Shown: piece after piece, positions 59,475-64,000 of the stretch | How positions within the stretch are numbered: the stretch's first letter is position 1 | Layout of the letters: each line of letters opens with the position of its first letter | NCBI GenBank assembly: GCA_023436245.1 | Contig: JAEZJZ010000078.1 | Span: 62,001 to 126,000 of the forward strand | Direction of reading: 5' to 3' | DNA: 64,000 nt | Origin: Bacillota bacterium | GTDB taxonomy: Bacteria; Bacillota; UBA994; UBA5500 | Notes under the pieces: model-generated | Databases searched by the model: none | Seen by the model: the letters and a program-made list of their open reading frames with translations, nothing else | What the model was told of the DNA's origin: nothing | Translations under genes and position numbers: made by a program

Positions 59475-60451
59475 GCATTTGGCCAATTCTTGACGGTGTT
59501 GAGCAGTTGAAGCGAGGCGCTGGAGCAATCCTGGGCATAGATGGACATAAGTATGCCGCATTACTACAACAAGAACTGGAGATTCTCAGTTCTCCTACTT
59601 ATAGTTACGGTTCGACAATTCGGTCAATGGCGGTAGATGATAATTTCATCTACGTGGGCGGCGGTTCAGGCACCTTCAACTCAGTGCACAAGATAGACAG
59701 AGCAACCGGTGCTTCGGTAGGCTCTTCCTCGCCGTGGGAGGGATTTGTCTATGCTCTAAAAGTGGATAGTGACTTCGTATACGCCGGGATCGGGGCAAAC
59801 GTATGCAAGATCAGAAAGAATGACATGGGTACGATTGCCAGTGTTCCAGGTGGTGATTCACAATTTGCGTTCACCATAGATGACCAGTATCTGTATACAA
59901 CAGGTGTTAACACCATAATCAAGCGTCGACTGAGCGATCTTGTTTCAGTTGGGCAAAGTCCTTCCGTAGGTGGCTCCATCATGAGTATGGCTGTCGATGA
60001 CACCTATGTGTATATAGGCAGTAATTCCTTTAGCACAGTCAAGCGATACCTCAAATCCAATTTGTCTGATGCTGGGGATTGTCAAACGAATGTCCCCACA
60101 TATGCACTTCTGATTGACGGCGACTATGTATATGGCTGTGGGGCAGGCTCCAAGATTTTCAAACTTGACCGGGTAACGTTTACCTTGGTAAGAAATCAGA
60201 CGCACCCGAGTGTTACCCTTCGTTGCATGGATATCGAAGACGACATTATGTATCTCGCTGGCGATGGGGATGTTATATATGCAGTGAACAAGCACACACT
60301 CCACGTCGAGCGTACGTCGCCAACATATGGCGGAGACATTCTGGCATTGTGTGTTGCTTATCCGTATGTTTTGGCTGGTGGGGTGAGCGCAGCATCTGTG
60401 AAGTGGTATCTTGATGGGCACAAAATACGTGGGTATAGGAGGATTGATTAA
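59471..60451 (+). CDS. Seven-bladed beta-propeller, likely receptor-binding tail protein
   Basis: 326 residues with seven repeats of about 42 residues, each containing VDDxYVYxG-like strands (VDDNFIYVGG, VDSDFVYAGI, IDDQYLYTTG, VDDTYVYIGS, IDGDYVYGCG, IEDDIMYLAG, VAYPYVLAGG). More A+T-rich than its neighbours, so probably acquired. Position at the end of the tail block suggests host recognition. Confidence 0.83.
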   Translation: MSIWPILDGVEQLKRGAGAILGIDGHKYAALLQQELEILSSPTYSYGSTIRSMAVDDNFIYVGGGSGTFNSVHKIDRATGASVGSSSPWEGFVYALKVDSDFVYAGIGANVCKIRKNDMGTIASVPGGDSQFAFTIDDQYLYTTGVNTIIKRRLSDLVSVGQSPSVGGSIMSMAVDDTYVYIGSNSFSTVKRYLKSNLSDAGDCQTNVPTYALLIDGDYVYGCGAGSKIFKLDRVTFTLVRNQTHPSVTLRCMDIEDDIMYLAGDGDVIYAVNKHTLHVERTSPTYGGDILALCVAYPYVLAGGVSAASVKWYLDGHKIRGYRRID

Positions 60452-60453
60452 CC

Positions 60454-60732
60454 ATGTCCATCTATCTCTTCGAGAACCCAGAAAATGCTGCCAGTATTGT
60501 CTATGATGAGAGCACATTGACTGCCGCGGAGATGGCAAGGGGCGTGGCTGTTGAGTCATTGCCTGCCCCAAACACGCCTGCTGGTAAAGTGGCTGTGTTG
60601 AAGGTCCGAAAGGCAACCGGCGAGGTCTGGTATGACTACGTGGACAAGCCGGAGTTTGAGCTGGAGCAGCGGGTCGTCGCAACCGAACAGGCATTGCTGG
60701 AGCTGCTGCTATCAGGGGGAGGGATGGCCTAG
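60454..60732 (+). CDS. Small tail-associated protein, XkdW-like
   Basis: 92 residues (MSIYLFENPENAASIVYDES onward), with KATGEVWYDYVDKPEFELEQ similar to chaperone-like small proteins next to XkdX. Its stop overlaps the next GTG. Confidence 0.65.
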   Translation: MSIYLFENPENAASIVYDESTLTAAEMARGVAVESLPAPNTPAGKVAVLKVRKATGEVWYDYVDKPEFELEQRVVATEQALLELLLSGGGMA

Positions 60733-60857
60733 TGTACGCATTCGCGCTGAGCATGTGGAAACAGGGCAGGATGGCGGTTGAACAACTGCAACAGCTGGTT
60801 GCTCTCGGGCGTATCACCCAGGAGCAGGCGAACGAGATTCAATCAATTTCACAGTAG
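60732..60857 (+). CDS. XkdX family mini-protein
   Basis: 41 residues from a GTG sharing bases with the previous stop: MYAFALSMWKQGRMAVEQLQ and VALGRITQEQANEI match the XkdX pattern (xGxITxEQ). Common at the end of PBSX-type tail operons. Confidence 0.72.
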   Translation: MYAFALSMWKQGRMAVEQLQQLVALGRITQEQANEIQSISQ

Positions 60858-60915
60858 GCGCGTCCTGCGAGGCGCGCTTTAGTTTGAGGGCGGCCGGCGA
60901 CGGTCGCCCTAGTTG
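60856..60915 (+). terminator. Two hairpins between tail and lysis genes
   Basis: GGCGCG / CGCGCC-type stem with TTT after it (60857-60882), then AGGGCG / CGCCCT (60889-60912). Weak T-runs; probably partial termination. Confidence 0.55.
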
Positions 60916-60926
60916 TTGGGGGGGGG

Positions 60927-61244
60927 ATGGGGATGGAGTGGGACACAGTTCTGCCCGCACTGATTGCTGCGGCCGCGGCTGTCAGTGGCATGGTGCTCGG
61001 CTGGACAGCCAGGGCAAGGGACACACGACATGAGATCCGTGCAGACGCCGGGTCAAGCGCAGCCCTGCGCTCTGATGTTGAGTACATCAAGCGTGGAGTG
61101 GATGACCTTCGCCTAGACATTAAGGACCAGGGAAGGCGCTTCGATGAACTGGCTGAGCGCGTGACGCGGGTGGAGGAGTCGAGCAAGCAGGCGCACAAGC
61201 GAATTGACCGATTGGATGGTGTTGACCGTGGCGCTGACGACTAG
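60927..61244 (+). CDS. Holin-associated membrane protein, XhlA-like
   Basis: 105 residues; one membrane helix (LPALIAAAAAVSGMVLGWTA) and a cytoplasmic coiled coil (SDVEYIKRGVDDLRLDIKDQ, FDELAERVTRVEESSKQAHK) as in haemolysin XhlA proteins that assist holin. ATG after GGGGGGGGATGG. Overlaps the endolysin start. Confidence 0.78.
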   Translation: MGMEWDTVLPALIAAAAAVSGMVLGWTARARDTRHEIRADAGSSAALRSDVEYIKRGVDDLRLDIKDQGRRFDELAERVTRVEESSKQAHKRIDRLDGVDRGADD

Positions 61245-62475
61245 GCAACAGTTCATTACCAGCAGAAACCGACCAGGCACCAGAATCACGCCGACGAGCG
61301 TCACTGTTCACAACACCGCCACGCCAAACGCCACAGCACAGAACGAACGAGACTTTCTGCAGACCCACCCGGATGCGAAGGTCTCGTTCCATTTTGCCGT
61401 GGATGATGCTGAGGCCGTGCAATGTCTGCCACTGGATGAGATGTCCTGGCACGCCGGCAGCCGGGCTAACCGACAGAGTATGAGCATCGAAGTCTGCGAG
61501 TTCGACGACCGGGAGCGCCAGACGATGGCCAACCGCAATGCGGCTGAGCTGGTCTCCCAATTGCTCGCTCAGTTTGGATGGGGGCTGGAGCAGGTCAAGA
61601 CACACAAGGACTGGACCGGCAAGGAGTGTCCGCGGAAGCTACTACCGATGTGGGATGAGTTCCTGTTGATGATTGCGAGAGGGGGAGAAGAGATGAGATT
61701 CAAGGATGTTCCTGCTACCCACTGGGCGGCGGGAGCGATTGAGCAGGCGGTGAGCCAGGGCTGGGTGGGTGGCTTCACGGATGGCACGTTCCGGCCGGAG
61801 GAACCGGTTACCCGGGCGCAGGCGGTATCCATGGTCGGCCGGGCGACAGTCTACATGGCCAATCGGCTGCAGGCCCTGATCGCCAAGTGCAAGCCGGCGG
61901 TAGTCAAAGTGACCAGCCGATCCGCCGCAGGCACCGTCCTTGGTGCCGGCAGCATCATCACGACTGATGGCTACATCCTCACCAACGAGCATGTGGTTAA
62001 GGACCGGCAGGCTGGGCAGTTCTACCCTGACCTACAGGTGCACATCGTGACTGACCCAGAGCTCTACGAGGTAACCAAGGCATACCCGGCCACGGTCGTC
62101 GCCACGAGTAACTGGGATGACCTGGCGCTCCTCAAGGTGGACCTGAAGGGGCTGCCCATCCTGCCGTTGGCCAGCAAGACGCCGCCAGAGGGTACAGCAG
62201 TGGTAGCAGTGGGGCATCCGTCCGGAATGCAGTATACCAGCAGCGCCGGCGTTGTGACTCAAGACATGGCTGTAATCGGCGGGATGATCACGGTGATGCA
62301 AACTGATGCAGCCATCAACCCTGGTAACAGTGGTGGCCCGATCGTGGATCTTGGCGGTCGCATGGTGGCCGTGGCCGTGTCTAAGCTGCAGGACTTGGAC
62401 AATGTTGCGTTTGGTGTGCGCATCGAAGACGTGCGTAACTTCGTGGCCAAGCATCTGCCTAACCTAGTTAAGTAA
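61216..62475 (+). CDS. Endolysin: N-acetylmuramoyl-L-alanine amidase - SLH - HtrA-type protease
   Basis: 419 residues from ATG 61216 (start not certain; TTG 61204 and GTG 61228 in frame). Amidase_2 domain 10-155 with zinc ligands His32 (VHNT), His130 (THKDW) and Cys138 (ECPR), cutting the MurNAc-L-Ala bond. One SLH domain 160-212 for wall polymer binding. S1C protease 225-415 with His259, Asp302 and Ser372 (NPGNSGGP). An in-frame ATG at 61693 has a good ribosome site (GGGGGAGAAGAG) and would give SLH-protease alone, the same layout as the host gene 8647-9432. No signal peptide, so release needs the holin. Confidence 0.93.
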   Translation: MVLTVALTTRQQFITSRNRPGTRITPTSVTVHNTATPNATAQNERDFLQTHPDAKVSFHFAVDDAEAVQCLPLDEMSWHAGSRANRQSMSIEVCEFDDRERQTMANRNAAELVSQLLAQFGWGLEQVKTHKDWTGKECPRKLLPMWDEFLLMIARGGEEMRFKDVPATHWAAGAIEQAVSQGWVGGFTDGTFRPEEPVTRAQAVSMVGRATVYMANRLQALIAKCKPAVVKVTSRSAAGTVLGAGSIITTDGYILTNEHVVKDRQAGQFYPDLQVHIVTDPELYEVTKAYPATVVATSNWDDLALLKVDLKGLPILPLASKTPPEGTAVVAVGHPSGMQYTSSAGVVTQDMAVIGGMITVMQTDAAINPGNSGGPIVDLGGRMVAVAVSKLQDLDNVAFGVRIEDVRNFVAKHLPNLVK

Positions 62476-62513
62476 TCACGGCCGCCTAAGCCGAGAAGAA
62501 AGGGTGAGAGATA

Positions 62514-62879
62514 ATGACAACTCAGCACGTGTTGCATATCGCGTGGGAGTGGCGTTACCCCCTGGTGGTTGCGCTGCTGACCATCATCTACCTCGTGTTG
62601 AACTGGCAGCGGGCCTGGACCAAGCTCAAGGAGATCACACCTCAGCTGATGCTGCTGGCGCAGAAGCGAGCCAAAGAGCTCCTCCTGGCCTCCGGGGAGG
62701 CTCGCATGGCCTGGGTTGTGCAGTACATTATGACCACCGTCTTGCCGGCGTTTCCTGCATGGCTTCGCCCCTGGTTCACCGAGCAACGAGTCCGCGCATT
62801 TGCGCAATGGGTATTTGATACATCACTTGATCTACTGGACGACGGTCAGCTCAACGGCTCGGCCGACGTGAGCGCATAA
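62514..62879 (+). CDS. Putative holin
   Basis: 121 residues, one clear membrane segment (YPLVVALLTIIYLVLNW) and an amphipathic C-terminal part with FTEQRVRAFAQWVFDTSLDL similar to LL-H type holin ends. Position directly after the endolysin. ATG after AAAGGGTGAGAGATA. Confidence 0.68.
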   Translation: MTTQHVLHIAWEWRYPLVVALLTIIYLVLNWQRAWTKLKEITPQLMLLAQKRAKELLLASGEARMAWVVQYIMTTVLPAFPAWLRPWFTEQRVRAFAQWVFDTSLDLLDDGQLNGSADVSA

Positions 62880-62924
62880 GGATCCCTCCTCTGTCGGGTG
62901 AAAGCTAGACCGGCAGTTAACGAC

Positions 62925-62947
62925 GCCCCCGATAGGGGGCCTTTTTC
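62925..62947 (+). terminator. Terminator of the late operon
   Basis: GCCCCC-GATA-GGGGGC followed by CTTTTTC. Confidence 0.9.
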
Positions 62948-62999
62948 ATTTCCAAATAGCGCACAAGCGGGGCTTTCCTCTGGAGCCGTGACGAGATAA

Positions 63000-63878
63000 C
63001 TACTGGCTGTCTCGCCTGTCATCTGCTTCAGTGCTTGACACAACGGCGCTGGCTTCTTGCTTGTGCTTCATGACTTTCTCCAAGTACTCTCCCCAGTACT
63101 CCTCATCTCCATCGATATCCTGAAGCCAGTAGTACATGATTAACAGCTCGATATCCTGCTTGTGGCCCCTAACGAACGGCTTCCTGGAACACTTGGAGAA
63201 TAGCGTATCAATATTGAAGAGGTTGCCCTTCTGCCTGTGGTCGTAATGGAGCATGCCATTACTCAGCTTCTTACGGTGCCTGACCGGCCACTTATCATTG
63301 TGTTCGCAGAAGAAGTACGCGTATGAACAGGCGAAGGCTGGCATGCTGACCCCGTATTTGGCCTCAGTGTGCTCAATCCACTCAGCAAACTCCGCGGTTA
63401 CAAAAGGCACATCACGATTTCCAAGAGCGCTTGCTCTGACTCGCTGATGATCTTTGATGAAGCGAAAGAGCATTTCTGTTTGGCTCTTCAGATACGGATG
63501 CTTCTTTACCAGGCTTGAGTAGCATTCGTAGGACATTGCTCTGAACTCGCTCTCTGAAGAGTAAAGCAGGAAGAGCTCATCTTCGTCGATGATGCCCCTC
63601 AGGAGTCTGTGCAGATAGTGTCCATGGTCTGCATACATCTGCAGCAGCCATTTCTGGACATCGCCATCGTACTCATCAATAAGCTTCTGTAGCCGGTTGA
63701 TTCTCTCCAGGTCAAGTGCATTGCGACTATCAATCTCTGTGATGTCGAGATAGTTGTTGAAATACTCAAAGACATAGCTCACGCATGCTTGGGTATTGTC
63801 AGATCTCTTCGACATATCGAACTCGTTTATCTGATCCTCCTGCTTTCGTTTGGCGATATACTCGTCGATCGTTAACAC
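63000..63878 (-). CDS. Unrecognised cargo protein at the right end
   Basis: 292 residues, GTG behind GGAGGGATAACC. Soluble, mostly helical, aromatic-rich (ACVSYVFEYFNNYLDITEID; FACSYAYFFCEHNDKWPVRH), no membrane segment or motif I can name. Encoded on the minus strand after lysis genes, the usual place for lysogen-expressed cargo. The distal part of a further gene lies just upstream, so it may be the second gene of an operon. Confidence 0.65.
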   Translation of the reverse strand: MLTIDEYIAKRKQEDQINEFDMSKRSDNTQACVSYVFEYFNNYLDITEIDSRNALDLERINRLQKLIDEYDGDVQKWLLQMYADHGHYLHRLLRGIIDEDELFLLYSSESEFRAMSYECYSSLVKKHPYLKSQTEMLFRFIKDHQRVRASALGNRDVPFVTAEFAEWIEHTEAKYGVSMPAFACSYAYFFCEHNDKWPVRHRKKLSNGMLHYDHRQKGNLFNIDTLFSKCSRKPFVRGHKQDIELLIMYYWLQDIDGDEEYWGEYLEKVMKHKQEASAVVSSTEADDRRDSQ

Positions 63879-63961
63879 GGTTATCCCTCCTCACCATGCA
63901 AACACAAGAGACTTGCCTTCACCTCGTCTAGGTCAACAGACATCCGCACTGCGCCACGCTT

Positions 63962-64000
63962 TCACCACCCGTAGAACTTCTTCGGATTGTAGATGACCAG
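63962..64000 (-). CDS. C-terminal fragment of a further minus-strand gene
   Basis: Last 12 codons read LVIYNPKKFYGW and stop; the rest is outside the window. It precedes 63000-63878 on the same strand with 83 bases between. Confidence 0.4.
   Translation of the reverse strand: MVIYNPKKFYGW

Larger units (their letters stand above)
19965..64000. mobile_element. Siphovirus-type prophage, right end outside window
   Basis: Contains a serine integrase, lysogeny switch, recombination and replication genes, pac-type terminase, SPP1/PBSX-like head genes, long-tail genes with a tape measure, holin and endolysin, in canonical order. Structural genes appear intact, so it may be inducible. At least 44 kb long; no attR is visible before 64000, and the last genes on the right are cargo on the minus strand. 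Confidence 0.93.

Noticed and set aside
63879..64000. attR of the prophage
   Set aside because: No Walker A codons or repeat of the attL stretch in this segment; the prophage continues past the edge.

Overview
The window looks like G+C-rich DNA of a spore-forming Bacillota (Clostridia-like) bacterium. The host block runs from 1 to about 19.96 kb: RNase E/G - rplU - prp - rpmA - Spo0B-like - obg - nadD - LytR-CpsA-Psr - rsfS - methyltransferase - tRNA-Ala, then metabolic and membrane genes. Support for Bacillota comes from the Prp/cleavable-L27 pair, the Spo0B-like phosphotransferase between rpmA and obg, Shine-Dalgarno sites of the AGGAGG type, and SLH domains.

From about 19.965 kb to beyond the right edge the window is a large siphovirus-type prophage. 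It has split a host gene: 43 codons of a PRK06851-like P-loop ATPase (19848-19979) stop exactly where the Walker A motif should begin, about 30 bp from the 3' end of a large serine integrase gene (19998-21467). Layout: integrase; an accessory region 21.7-31.1 kb; a CI/Cro-type switch with two 19-bp operators (31.3-32.5 kb); early genes with YqaJ nuclease, RecT, replication protein, MmcB-like nuclease, RusA and MazG-like protein (32.6-40.3 kb); a putative late regulator (40.7 kb); a reverse-strand HEPN gene (41.9-42.6 kb); packaging, head and tail genes (42.8-60.9 kb); lysis genes (60.9-62.9 kb); and a reverse-strand cargo operon that leaves the window. No attR is visible.

The accessory region holds an unrecognised two-gene cassette (helical protein plus zinc-ribbon protein with a hydrophobic C-terminus) divergent from an McrB-N-like/HNH nuclease, a stand-alone metallo-beta-lactamase-fold protein, a lipoprotein and a secreted CuAO-N-repeat protein, a frameshifted zinc-finger gene, a DEDDh exonuclease remnant, and a zinc-ribbon gene pair. 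The first three units look like a phage-borne defence island.

Strongest leads: (1) a MuF head protein whose C-terminal third carries an HExxH metallopeptidase signature, followed with a 4-bp overlap by a 68-residue candidate immunity protein and then a terminator; (2) an endolysin fusing amidase, SLH and HtrA-type protease, with an internal start that could release the SLH-protease alone, which is nearly the same protein as a free-standing host gene at 8647-9432; (3) the undescribed two-gene cassette at 21.7-23.6 kb; (4) a phage scaffold protein carrying the same FDLQxFA cleavage motif as host L27, with the host protease gene prp present in the window; (5) a T TTT TTC programmed -1 frameshift site in the tail-assembly chaperone genes.
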